Below, in pieces: positions 29,827-39,500 of a stretch of DNA of 64,000 nt (the stretch's first letter is position 1; every line of letters begins with the position of its first letter). The stretch covers positions 2,478,684 to 2,542,683 of the forward strand of contig NZ_LT985808.1 in NCBI RefSeq assembly GCF_900291465.1, written 5' to 3'. A program made the translations under genes and the position numbers. This stretch comes from Bacteroides sp. Marseille-P3684. Lineage in GTDB: Bacteria > Bacteroidota > Bacteroidia > Bacteroidales > Bacteroidaceae. A model generated the notes under the pieces. That model was not told the origin of the DNA. It saw nothing but the letters and a program-made list of their open reading frames with translations, and made no database searches.

Positions 29827-32130
29827 TCAAAATGGATATCCTACAGCAAAATGAAAAGCAAAATCACGCCCGAAATCAGGGCGGATTAACGGATAACGGT
29901 CCTTTCCACTCTCGTAGGCAGGATTGATAGCTTTCATTCCTCCATCAAAACGTAATATGAAATAGTCAAAGTCGAAACGAAGCCCTAATCCATAGGCAAC
30001 AGCAATCTCTTTATAAAAGCTATTGAAGCGGAAAGCTCCTCCAGGCTGTTCTTCATAATCATGAATGGTCCATATATTTCCGGCATCAATGAAGAAGGCT
30101 CCATTGAGTTTCCAGAATAACTTCGTGCGATATTCCAGATTCACATCAAGCTTGATATCTCCAGACTGATTAATAAAATCAATGTTGCGATCATTACCTG
30201 CAAATTTTCCAGGTCCCAGCCTTCTGACCAACCACCCACGTACACTATTCGCACCACCTGAGAAATAACGCTTTTCGAAAGGCAAAATTCGAGAATTACC
30301 ATATGGATAAGCAACCCCTAGACCTACATGAAAAACGATGGAGTTCCGATGGTCAATCAAAAAGCTTTTTGTAAAGTCCACATCTGTCTTCAGATACTGG
30401 GCATAAGCAATATTCATCACAGTATATTGATGACTATCGTTACGTTGAGCTTTGAGTAAATGTGAAAAACCATAAAGCAGATTACCGGCCGATTCGACAT
30501 TGAAACGAACCGAATAAGCATTTCCTAATGTTGCGCGGGACTCTCCCCCCTCAGACCGATAGGTAAATCCATAGCCCATCTTCATAATCAGAAGGTTCTC
30601 ATAGTTGTATTTCAATATTGAATTCTGATTATTTATATTATCGAGATACTCCTCTCGAAAAGTCGTCGAGATCCAAGGCATATAGACATAGTTAAGGTCA
30701 ACAACATCGATGGAATGCCGCCACTTATGATTATACGACCAACGATACCCCCATGTCATGGAAGCTGCCCGTCGCCCAAATTCCGGTCGCTCTTGTGAGT
30801 TGTATTGTAAGGCAATCTCTGAAGTAGCCTGTATACGTCGGCGTACATCCGGCGAAATAAAGGGAAACAAAAAACGTGGAAAATTTATACTGGCTTCGAC
30901 TCCATATTCTACATAGTTCCCATTAGAATAACCTTGCAAACCGGTCACTGCCTCATAAGCACCACGCACCTTGAACGTGAAAAGCTCAGAACCATTGAAG
31001 AGATTGCGATTCTGGTAAGATAATGAAGCCGCAGCTCCCAAGTCTCCAGCAGAATTCGTTCCTTCCAGCTCTGCACTAAAAGAGTTGGGTTTATTACGCG
31101 ACAGCAACACATAACAGTCCAACAGTGTAGAGTCATTATGGTTCTCTACAAAACGTATGTCGGAATATTTGATGGCATGCAGACGTCCTAACATCGATTG
31201 AGTCTCCTGTAAACGGGCCTCACTGTAAAATCGCCCCGGCTCAATAGTAATATTTTGGGACAGAACTTCCGGACGCAGGAAAGAGTGCCTGCGAGTATAA
31301 ATATTCAGATCCTTATAGTGGAGAGAATCAAAATGAGACAAGTCACGTTCACGAGCGGCTTCAGCAAGGTCGTAATCTGTTAATACATTGACTTTTCCTA
31401 TTCGAAAACGTTCGTGCATGCGTCCGGACCGGGCATCATAAGGAGCTACGTGATAAGTCAAATCAACGATATGTGTGCCTCGCACTGTATCAGCCGTACA
31501 GGTAATGTACTCTTTATTGAAACGGTAAAAGCCCCTATTCTGCAAATGATTGGTCATCTGTTGACGCTCCGCATCCAAGATGTTGACATTAAACATCATG
31601 CTGTCTTGCATGAGATGTGACTCATAATCCGCCAATTCTTCACGGACGCCTTCATCTCTAATATCATATTTCCATGAGCCTATACGGTAAGGAGCTCCTG
31701 CATGCAGCTGGTAGGTAAGCTTAAGTTTCTTTTTCCGGATCTCTTCATTGAGTTCAACATAAGCCTGCATATACCCCATGTTTCTCAGAGCGCGTTCCAT
31801 ATCAGTTCGGGAACGTTCAGCATAATATGCATCATAAATCACAGGTTCATCCCCAATTTTCTGAATAAACCGATTTATCCATTTAGTCGTGTCTGTTCCT
31901 GAAAAAGCATATACGTAAAGCGGCACTTTCATTAAACTGAACCACCTGCTGTTAGGGTTCTGGCGAATATACCCACTTACGTCTGACGGCTTTACATCCT
32001 TATTGTCAGATACTACCTTTACATCATCAAGCAGATAACGTCCCTCGGGAATAAATTTCGACACAGAGCAAGCCGTAAAGACTCCCGAAATCGAAAATAG
32101 AATACATATATGCTGCCATTTACTGCTCAT
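29827..32130 (-). CDS. tamL: TamL: lipidated TamA/BamA-family outer-membrane assembly protein
   Basis: An Omp85 protein for outer-membrane or surface assembly. It begins with a lipoprotein signal (lipobox FTAC, Cys21 counted from ATG 32130) instead of a plain signal peptide, the hallmark of the Bacteroidota TamL form of TamA. POTRA-like modules follow (about residues 25-330; for example PYRIGSWKYDI), then a C-terminal 16-strand barrel containing YFSGGANSVRGWLVRRLGPG, the conserved Omp85 loop-6 VRG motif. ATG 32130 is preferred over TTG 32136. Its usual partner TamB is not in the window. Confidence 0.88.
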   Translation of the reverse strand: MSSKWQHICILFSISGVFTACSVSKFIPEGRYLLDDVKVVSDNKDVKPSDVSGYIRQNPNSRWFSLMKVPLYVYAFSGTDTTKWINRFIQKIGDEPVIYDAYYAERSRTDMERALRNMGYMQAYVELNEEIRKKKLKLTYQLHAGAPYRIGSWKYDIRDEGVREELADYESHLMQDSMMFNVNILDAERQQMTNHLQNRGFYRFNKEYITCTADTVRGTHIVDLTYHVAPYDARSGRMHERFRIGKVNVLTDYDLAEAARERDLSHFDSLHYKDLNIYTRRHSFLRPEVLSQNITIEPGRFYSEARLQETQSMLGRLHAIKYSDIRFVENHNDSTLLDCYVLLSRNKPNSFSAELEGTNSAGDLGAAASLSYQNRNLFNGSELFTFKVRGAYEAVTGLQGYSNGNYVEYGVEASINFPRFLFPFISPDVRRRIQATSEIALQYNSQERPEFGRRAASMTWGYRWSYNHKWRHSIDVVDLNYVYMPWISTTFREEYLDNINNQNSILKYNYENLLIMKMGYGFTYRSEGGESRATLGNAYSVRFNVESAGNLLYGFSHLLKAQRNDSHQYTVMNIAYAQYLKTDVDFTKSFLIDHRNSIVFHVGLGVAYPYGNSRILPFEKRYFSGGANSVRGWLVRRLGPGKFAGNDRNIDFINQSGDIKLDVNLEYRTKLFWKLNGAFFIDAGNIWTIHDYEEQPGGAFRFNSFYKEIAVAYGLGLRFDFDYFILRFDGGMKAINPAYESGKDRYPLIRPDFGRDFAFHFAVGYPF

Positions 32131-32158
32131 GATCAAAATCCGAAGGTGATAATGGGCA

Positions 32159-32166
32159 CAAAATTA
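32159..32166 (-). promoter_or_regulatory. Putative tamL promoter, -7 element
   Basis: TAATTTTG on the minus strand, 29 bp upstream of ATG 32130. Confidence 0.5.
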
Positions 32167-32243
32167 CGGAATTTGGCTCAATAGAGGCACACGCTTCTTC
32201 TTAAATGATATGAAGGAGAAGCACCCAATTAAAAATTAGTTCG

Positions 32244-32251
32244 TAATTTTG
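32244..32251 (+). promoter_or_regulatory. Putative promoter of the RNA methyltransferase gene, -7 element
   Basis: TAATTTTG on the plus strand, 24 bp upstream of ATG 32275; divergent from the tamL promoter. Confidence 0.5.
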
Positions 32252-32274
32252 TTGATACATTCAAACTCAATCCT

Positions 32275-33036
32275 ATGCTTAGTAAAGCCAAAATAAAATA
32301 CATACGTTCGCTAGAACTAAAGAAATACCGCAAAGCCGGTAATGTCTTCTTAGCTGAAGGTCCCAAGTTGGTTGGAGATTTATTGGGACACTTTACATGT
32401 AAACTAATTGCAGCTTCCCCTGAATGGTTTGCTACACACCCATCTGTTCAGGCTGACGAATGCATTGAAACAGATGCTACCGAACTTGCAAAAGCCAGTC
32501 TGCTTAAATCGCCCCAAGAAGTGTTGGCCGTATTCGAACAACCATCTGATCCTCTTGATTATTATTATCCTCAACAATCATTATGTCTGGCACTTGATGA
32601 CATACAGGACCCTGGCAACTTGGGTACAATCATTCGCCTTGCCGATTGGTTTGGCATCGAACACATCTACTGCTCACTTTCTACCGTTGACGTATACAAT
32701 CCCAAAGCAGTACAAGCCACAATGGGTGCATTGGCACGAGTAAAGCTCCATTATACCTCATTGACCGACTGCATTGAGGCTCTGAATGCACACACACCCG
32801 TTTATGGCACATTCCTGAAAGGTGATAATCTTTACACACAGAAGTTATCTTCTAATGGATTGATTGTCATGGGTAATGAAGGTAATGGGATATCTCCAGA
32901 TGTAGAAAAACTCATTAACCGCCGCCTCTATATCCCGAATTATCCAATGGAACGGTCAACTTCCGAATCACTCAATGTCGCCATGGCTACCGCTATTGTA
33001 TGTGCTGAATTCAGAAGACAGATTCTACAACAATAA
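32275..33036 (+). CDS. TrmH/SpoU-family RNA 2'-O-methyltransferase
   Basis: SAM-dependent ribose methyltransferase acting on rRNA or tRNA. The 253-residue protein has the three SPOUT motifs: DDIQDPGNLGTIIRLADWFG, IVMGNEGNGIS and STSESLNVAMATAIVCAEF. The N-terminal part (about 95 residues) is the L30e-like substrate-binding domain. The exact target cannot be told from sequence; RlmB- and TrmH-type proteins are close relatives. It is divergent from tamL. Confidence 0.9.
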   Translation: MLSKAKIKYIRSLELKKYRKAGNVFLAEGPKLVGDLLGHFTCKLIAASPEWFATHPSVQADECIETDATELAKASLLKSPQEVLAVFEQPSDPLDYYYPQQSLCLALDDIQDPGNLGTIIRLADWFGIEHIYCSLSTVDVYNPKAVQATMGALARVKLHYTSLTDCIEALNAHTPVYGTFLKGDNLYTQKLSSNGLIVMGNEGNGISPDVEKLINRRLYIPNYPMERSTSESLNVAMATAIVCAEFRRQILQQ

Positions 33037-33067
33037 GGGTGGAAATCATTTAAAGATGTTTGCTAAA

Positions 33068-33103
33068 AAAGCCAACCACAGCATAAGCTGTAAGGTTGGC
33101 TTT
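33068..33103. terminator. Bidirectional terminator between the methyltransferase gene and RNase G
   Basis: AAAGCCAACC (33068-33077) pairs with GGTTGGCTTT (33094-33103), with an inner ACAGC/GCTGT stem and a 4-nt loop. T- and A-tracts flank it. Confidence 0.85.
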
Positions 33104-33127
33104 ATCAATTCGTTTCGTAAAAGAGCC

Positions 33128-34702
33128 TTACTTCATTTCTACTTCTTCTTTCATATCAATTTCTTCTCCTTTCATGTCGTAGAACTCGTATTGAAGCAGA
33201 GCCAGCTTCTGGCTGGGAATAATCTTCACTCCGAATCCATACTTCAACTGCCATTGACGTTTCAAGGAGACAAGACCCTGATTGACATAAGCAGCCACAT
33301 AAGGATGAATATGAAGCTTGAACTTCTTAATGCCCAATTTATTGACCAAATAATCAATTTTACTCTCCAGAGTATCGGTGAACAGAATGGAAGGCTTAAT
33401 GGTACCTTTACCAAAACAGGTCGGACACGTCTCAGCTGTATTGACATCCATTGCCGGACGCACCCGCTGACGGGTAATCTGCATCAATCCGAATTTACTA
33501 AGTGGTAAGATATTATGTTTTGCCCTATCTTTCTGCATGTTATGACACATGCGTTCATAAAGTTTCTGACGATTCTCAGCTAAACTCATATCAATAAAGT
33601 CGACAACAATAATACCACCCATATCACGCAGTCGCAATTGTCGGGCAAGTTCGTCAGCAGCCCCCAGGTTTACATCCAACGCATTGGCTTCCTGGCCATT
33701 ATTTGCTTTAGAACGATTACCGCTATTCACATCGACCACATGTAAAGCTTCGGTGTGTTCAATAATCAGGTATGCACCATTCTTATAAGATATAGTCTTT
33801 CCAAATGATGACTTGATTTGCTTGGTGATGGCAAAATTATCAAAAATGGGAAGTTGCCCTTTATAAAGCTTCACAATGTCAGCTTGCTCCGGAGCTATCA
33901 GAGAGACATAATCCTTCACTTCATGGAATACACTTTCATCATTGACATAAATGTTTGTGAATGAAGGACTGAACAAGTCACGCAACAATGCTACCGTACG
34001 GCTGGTTTCTTCATAGACAAGTTGCGGTAACTTACTGGATTTTTGAACACGGGTAATGCTTTCTTCCCAATGCTTAAGCAGGATTTTAAGTTCCGCATCG
34101 AGTTCGGCCACTCGCTTGCCTTCAGCTACTGTCCGCACAATCACTCCAAAGTTCTTGGGCTTGATGCTTTGCAAGAGCTGCTTCAAACGAGCACGTTCCT
34201 CACCCGATTTAATTTTTTGTGAAACAGATACCTTGTCGTTAAAAGGTATCAATACAAGATAACGCCCGGCAAACGACAGCTCACACGTCAGTCTGGGTCC
34301 TTTGGTTGAGATGGGTTCTTTGACAATTTGTACAATCACCTCTTGCCCCACCTGGAGCACGTTGGAGATACTCCCATCTTTTTCAATATCCGGAAGAACT
34401 GACGCCCGGGAAATAGGGAACAGCTTTTTACGGTCGCTTAATACCTGCTTGATATACTTCTGATAAGAGTGAAATTGAGGTCCTAAATCGAGATAATGTA
34501 AAAAGGCATCACGTTCGAAGCCAACATCTACGAAACAAGCATTCAGTCCAGGCATGAGTTTCTTCACTCGTGCCAAGTACATGTTACCCACCGAAAACGA
34601 AAGATTCCGTCCTTCACGCTGAAACTCTACCAAGTTCTTGTCTTCCAGCAATGCGATAGAAATCTCTTTCGGCTGTACATCAACTACTAATTCGCTTGTC
34701 AT
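33128..34702 (-). CDS. rng: Ribonuclease G/E family endoribonuclease
   Basis: Endonuclease processing rRNA 5' ends and decaying mRNA. The 524-residue protein has an S1-like domain at the N-terminus (VGNMYLARVKKLMPGLNACFVDVG), the catalytic region with HVVDVNSG and GGIIVVDFIDM (magnesium-binding Asp), and the zinc-link CPTC near residue 427. Length and start MTSELVVDVQPKEISIAL fit RNase G without the RNase E scaffold tail. An acidic, Met-rich C-terminus (DMKGEEIDMKEEVEMK) is peculiar to it. Confidence 0.94.
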   Translation of the reverse strand: MTSELVVDVQPKEISIALLEDKNLVEFQREGRNLSFSVGNMYLARVKKLMPGLNACFVDVGFERDAFLHYLDLGPQFHSYQKYIKQVLSDRKKLFPISRASVLPDIEKDGSISNVLQVGQEVIVQIVKEPISTKGPRLTCELSFAGRYLVLIPFNDKVSVSQKIKSGEERARLKQLLQSIKPKNFGVIVRTVAEGKRVAELDAELKILLKHWEESITRVQKSSKLPQLVYEETSRTVALLRDLFSPSFTNIYVNDESVFHEVKDYVSLIAPEQADIVKLYKGQLPIFDNFAITKQIKSSFGKTISYKNGAYLIIEHTEALHVVDVNSGNRSKANNGQEANALDVNLGAADELARQLRLRDMGGIIVVDFIDMSLAENRQKLYERMCHNMQKDRAKHNILPLSKFGLMQITRQRVRPAMDVNTAETCPTCFGKGTIKPSILFTDTLESKIDYLVNKLGIKKFKLHIHPYVAAYVNQGLVSLKRQWQLKYGFGVKIIPSQKLALLQYEFYDMKGEEIDMKEEVEMK

Positions 34703-34739
34703 TATCTACAGTTAAGTTTATAATAAACCTCGGTTAAAC

Positions 34740-34782
34740 AAAGAACAAACCCGAAAGACAAAGCTTTGCAAGTTTGTTCTTT
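34740..34782 (-). terminator. Hairpin after the 29-codon gene
   Basis: AAAGAACAAAC (34740-34750) pairs with GTTTGTTCTTT (34772-34782), 11 bp, between the small basic gene and rng on the minus strand. It may limit read-through from the HU operon into rng. Confidence 0.6.
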
Positions 34783-34806
34783 ATTTCAGTCGTAACAGAC
34801 TAAGTT

Positions 34807-34896
34807 TTATTTACTTTTATGTCTGTTCTTTCTTAGTCTTTTTTTACGCTTGTGGGTAGACATTTTATGTCTTTTTTTCTTCTTTCCGCTTGGCAT
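34807..34896 (-). CDS. 29-aa Lys/Arg-rich protein, bS22/AURKAIP1-like small ribosomal protein candidate
   Basis: A 30-codon frame (with stop) starting MPSGKKKKRHKMSTHKRKKR and ending RHKSK, with more than half basic residues and no acidic ones. It starts 42 bp after the HU stop on the same strand and precedes rng. I recognise it as a small protein conserved next to these genes in Bacteroidota. The pattern K-R-x-K-M-x-x-H-K-x-x-K-x-x-R-x-x-R resembles the AURKAIP1/COX24 domain and actinobacterial bS22, so a ribosomal role is inferred. It is easily missed because of its length. Confidence 0.75.
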   Translation of the reverse strand: MPSGKKKKRHKMSTHKRKKRLRKNRHKSK

Positions 34897-34938
34897 AGCT
34901 TCAAAAATTTAAAGGGTTAATACTATATTGTTATCTGT

Positions 34939-35214
34939 TTATTTCTTCACTTGAATGGTGAAAGTCTTGGCAGGCTTAAATGCCGGAATATTGTGTTCAG
35001 GGATAATAATCGTGGTGTTCTTGGAGATGTTACGAGCAGTCTTTTGCGCTCTTTTCTTCACAATAAAGCTACCGAAACCACGAAGATAGACATTTTCTTC
35101 CTTAGACAAAGAATCTTTTACAGATTCCATGAATGCTTCTACTGTGGCCAATACGGTTGCTTTGTCAACACCAGTCTTTTTGGCAATTTCGTTTACGATA
35201 TCTGCTTTAGTCAT
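34939..35214 (-). CDS. HU-family DNA-binding protein
   Basis: A nucleoid protein that bends DNA as a dimer. The 91-residue protein has MTKADIVNEIAKKTGVDKATV (helical base), the beta saddle VYLRGFGSFIVKKR and the basic arm RNISKNTTIIIPEHNIPAFKPAKTF with the intercalating proline. It has its own promoter and is followed by the 29-aa gene. Confidence 0.96.
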   Translation of the reverse strand: MTKADIVNEIAKKTGVDKATVLATVEAFMESVKDSLSKEENVYLRGFGSFIVKKRAQKTARNISKNTTIIIPEHNIPAFKPAKTFTIQVKK

Positions 35215-35261
35215 CTTGATAAGTAATTATTGTTACACGTTTATCTTAATTTTTTGGTCTG

Positions 35262-35269
35262 CAAATATA
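35262..35269 (-). promoter_or_regulatory. Putative HU gene promoter, -7 element
   Basis: TATATTTG on the minus strand, 48 bp upstream of the HU start; divergent from mutY. Confidence 0.55.
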
Positions 35270-35346
35270 TAGCTTTTCTAGCTCTCTAAGAAATATATTC
35301 CGAACTATTTTTCAAAAAAACATTTCTCATCTATGTCATTCTTATC

Positions 35347-35354
35347 TATTTTTG
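35347..35354 (+). promoter_or_regulatory. Putative mutY promoter, -7 element
   Basis: TATTTTTG on the plus strand, 32 bp upstream of the mutY ATG. Confidence 0.55.
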
Positions 35355-35385
35355 CGTTCCGAAAATCAAAATATAAGAATGTGTA

Positions 35386-36444
35386 ATGAATGAGTTTGCA
35401 ACGACCATAGAACGATGGTATAACGAACATAAACGAGACCTGCCTTGGCGAGAAACGACCGATCCTTATCAGATATGGATTTCGGAAATCATACTCCAGC
35501 AAACACGTGTAGCTCAAGGCTATACCTATTTTCTGAGATTCATGGAGCGTTTTCCTACGGTAAAATCTCTGGCTGAAGCTCCGGAAGATGAGGTCATGAG
35601 GTTGTGGCAAGGGCTGGGGTATTATTCACGTGCCCGAAACCTTCATGAAGCGGCTCGTATGATTGCGTCCCGAGAAGATGGATTTCCGAAAACCTATGAA
35701 GAAGTACGAGCCTTGAAAGGCATTGGTGAGTATACTGCAGCTGCCATCTGTTCATTTGCCTACGGGCTGCCTTATGCAGCGGTTGACGGGAACGTCTACC
35801 GGGTACTGTCACGTTGGCTGGGCATAGACACCCCTATTGATACGGCTACCGGGAAAAAGCTGTTTTCCAAATGGGCGAACCAGTTGCTTGATACACAGCA
35901 TCCAGGACTGTACAATCAGGCAATCATGGATTTTGGAGCATTACAATGCCTGCCTCAGTCTCCAGATTGTAGTACTTGTCCTTTGGAAGTATCCTGTGTG
36001 GCACGGAAGGAAGGATGCGTAGACAAATTACCCGTAAAATCGCACCGAACCAAGGTCCTTCCCCGATACTTTAATTATATATATGTTCGCGCGGGCGCGT
36101 TTACCTTTATTCATAAGCGAACGGATGATGATATTTGGAAGAATCTGTATGAGCTTCCACTCGTTGAAAGTGACACCCCTTGGACGGAAGAAGAATTATA
36201 TGGCTCCGACAAATTACAGGCGTGGATTGTCCCGAGAGAGACTCCGACATTCCGTTGCTTGCAGCGGGAAATAAAACATGTACTTTCCCATCGTGTAATC
36301 TACGCGACTTTTTATGAAGTGATACTTCCGGAAGATACTCATTCGTTTGCTGGCTTTGAACGTATAAAAATAAACGAATTGGAGGAGTACGCCGTTCCTC
36401 GGCTTTTGCATCGGTTTTTTGAACAATTCATCTTTCAGCCGTGA
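35386..36444 (+). CDS. mutY: A/G-specific adenine glycosylase
   Basis: Base-excision repair enzyme removing adenine opposite 8-oxoguanine. The 352-residue protein has the catalytic Glu in SEIILQQTRV, helix-hairpin-helix ALKGIGEYTAAAI with AVDGNVYRVLSR (catalytic Asp), a 4Fe-4S cluster loop (C-x6-C-x2-C-x5-C around CLPQSPDCSTCPLEVSC), and a C-terminal NUDIX-like domain that reads 8-oxoG. Full length. Confidence 0.96.
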   Translation: MNEFATTIERWYNEHKRDLPWRETTDPYQIWISEIILQQTRVAQGYTYFLRFMERFPTVKSLAEAPEDEVMRLWQGLGYYSRARNLHEAARMIASREDGFPKTYEEVRALKGIGEYTAAAICSFAYGLPYAAVDGNVYRVLSRWLGIDTPIDTATGKKLFSKWANQLLDTQHPGLYNQAIMDFGALQCLPQSPDCSTCPLEVSCVARKEGCVDKLPVKSHRTKVLPRYFNYIYVRAGAFTFIHKRTDDDIWKNLYELPLVESDTPWTEEELYGSDKLQAWIVPRETPTFRCLQREIKHVLSHRVIYATFYEVILPEDTHSFAGFERIKINELEEYAVPRLLHRFFEQFIFQP

Positions 36445-36550
36445 GCCACACGATTAAAATTTTGAAAGTCATCTATGGATGTGACCTGACAAAGGCAAGC
36501 ATTTTGTACCTTTTTACGAAATAAATATTTCCTCCTATGCTTTTTTCTTG

Positions 36551-36558
36551 TATTTTTG
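36551..36558 (+). promoter_or_regulatory. Putative ileS promoter, -7 element
   Basis: TATTTTTG on the plus strand, 42 bp upstream of the ileS ATG. Confidence 0.55.
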
Positions 36559-36599
36559 CGCGTTATTAAAAGTGACATTGTAAAAAATAGATAACAGCT

Positions 36600-39500
36600 A
36601 TGGGTAAGAGATTTGCTGAACATGGTCAGCTCGACCTATCACAAGTAAACAAAGATGTATTGAAGGAATGGGATGAAAACGATGTTTTCTCCAAAAGTAT
36701 GACAGAACGTGAAGGCTGTCCTTCTTTCATTTTCTATGAAGGCCCTCCTTCGGCCAATGGTATGCCGGGTATACACCATGTGATGGCACGCTCCATCAAA
36801 GATACGTTTTGCCGTTATAAGACCATGAAAGGCTATCTGGTGAAACGCAAAGCCGGATGGGATACACATGGACTTCCTGTGGAACTTGGCGTGGAAAAGA
36901 AACTTGGAATCACCAAAGAGGCTATCGGCAAGACCATCTCCGTAGCTAATTACAATAAGGAATGCCGCCAGGACGTGATGAAATACACCAAGGAATGGAC
37001 AGACCTGACCCATAAAATGGGCTATTGGGTGGATCTGGATAATCCCTACATCACGTATGACAACAGATACATCGAAACGCTCTGGTGGCTTCTGAAACAG
37101 TTGTATAATAAGAATCTCCTTTATAAAGGTTATACCATTCAGCCGTATTCTCCGGCAGCCGGAACAGGATTGAGCTCACACGAACTGAATCAACCGGGAT
37201 GCTATCGCGACGTGAAGGACACGACGGTTGTGGCACAATTCAGAATAAAAAATCCCAAACCGGAAATGACACAGTGGGGTACTCCTTATTTCCTGGCATG
37301 GACCACTACGCCGTGGACATTGCCTTCAAATACGGCTCTTTGTGTTGGACCGAAGATTGATTATGTAGCTGTTCAGACCTATAACGGATATACCGGAGAG
37401 AAAATCACGGTCGTTCTGGCCCAAGCACTTCTCTACAACCACTTCAACAAGAAAGCGGAAGGTCTTCCTTTGGAAGAATACAAACAAGGAGATAAACTCA
37501 TTCCCTTCAAGGTGATTGCAGAGTACAAAGGTCCCGAATTGGTGGGCATGGAATATGAGCAGCTCTTCCCTTGGGTTAATCCGGGTGAAGGTGCCTTCCG
37601 CGTAATCCCCGGTGATTATGTAACGACTGAAGACGGTACGGGTATTGTACACATCGCACCTACTTTTGGTGCGGATGATGCCATGGTAGCCAAGGCTGCC
37701 GGTATTCCTCCCTTGCAAATGGTTGACAAGAAAGGGGAACGTCGCCCGATGGTTGATTTGCAAGGTAAATTCTATCTGTTGGACGAGCTGGACGAGAACT
37801 TCGTCAAAGAGTATGTCAACGTAGATTTATATAAGGAATATGAGGGCCGCTTCGTGAAGAATGCCTACGACCCGAATCTGACCGACAAGGACGAAACACT
37901 TGATATCTCCATCTGTATGCAGATGAAGGCTGCCAACCAAGCATTCAAGATTGAGAAGCATGTACACAATTATCCGCATTGCTGGCGTACAGACAAACCG
38001 GTACTCTATTATCCGCTGGATAGTTGGTTCATCCGTTCTACGGCTTGTAAAGAGCGCATGATAGAACTGAACAAGACCATTAACTGGAAACCTGAGTCAA
38101 CCGGAACCGGACGCTTCGGCAAATGGTTGGAGAACTTGAATGACTGGAATCTGAGCCGTTCGCGCTATTGGGGTACTCCGTTACCTATCTGGCGTTCGGA
38201 GAATAAGGAAGAGATCTGCATCGGTTCTGTTGAAGAGCTGTACAACGAAATTGAAAAAGCTGTTGCAGCAGGTTTTATGAAGTCCAATCCCTATAAGGAT
38301 AACGGCTTCGTCCCCGGTGTTTACACCAAAGAGAATTATGACAAGATAGACCTGCATCGTCCTTATGTGGATGACATTATCCTGGTATCTGAGAGCGGTC
38401 TGCCGATGAAACGTGAAACAGACCTTATCGACGTGTGGTTCGACTCAGGTGCTATGCCGTATGCACAAGTTCACTATCCGTTCGAACATAAGGAGGAACT
38501 TGACAGCCGTCTCATTTATCCGGCAGACTTCATCGCCGAAGGCATTGACCAGACCCGTGGATGGTTCTTCACACTCCATGCCATCGCAACCATGGTGTTC
38601 GACAGTGTAGCCTACAAGGCTGTTATCTCTAACGGACTTGTCCTGGATAAGAACGGTAACAAGATGTCCAAACGTTTAGGCAATGCCGTTGACCCGTTCG
38701 GTGCTATCGAAGAATACGGCTCTGATCCGTTGCGCTGGTACATGATTACGAACTCCTCCCCGTGGGATAACTTGAAGTTTGACGCAAAAGGAGTGGATGA
38801 GGTTCGCCGGAAATTCTTCGGAACCCTCTATAACACCTACTCTTTCTTTGCCCTCTATGCCAATGTTGACGGCTTCGAATATGCAGAGGCTGAAGTCCCG
38901 ATGAACGAACGTTCGGAGATTGACCGTTGGATTCTCTCGGTACTCCACTCCCTGATTCAGGATGTTGATGCATGTTATGCCGATTATGAACCGACAAAGG
39001 CGGGACGTCTGATTCAGGACTTTGTCAATGACAATTTGTCCAACTGGTATGTACGTCTGAACCGTAAACGTTTCTGGGGCAGCTCGATGTCAACCGACAA
39101 ACTGTCTGCTTACCAGACTCTTTATACCTGCTTGGAAACAGTAGCCCGCCTCATGGCACCCATCGCTCCATTTTATGCCGACCGGCTATACAAAGATCTG
39201 GTTGCTGTTACCGGACGTGGTAATGCTGTTTCTGTCCACTTGGCACAATTCCCCGTCTTCGATGCTTCTTTCGTGGATAAGGAACTGGAAATGCGTATGC
39301 AGATGGCACAGGATGTCACCTCTATGGTACTTGCCCTGCGCCGCAAGGTAAATATCAAGGTACGTCAGCCCCTGCAGTGCATCATGATTCCTGTCACGGA
39401 TGCTAAACAGCGTGAACGATTGGAAGCTGTACAATCACTTATCTTGAGCGAAGTGAATGTCAAGGAATTGAAGTTTGTTGAGAACGACCGCGCCATTTTG

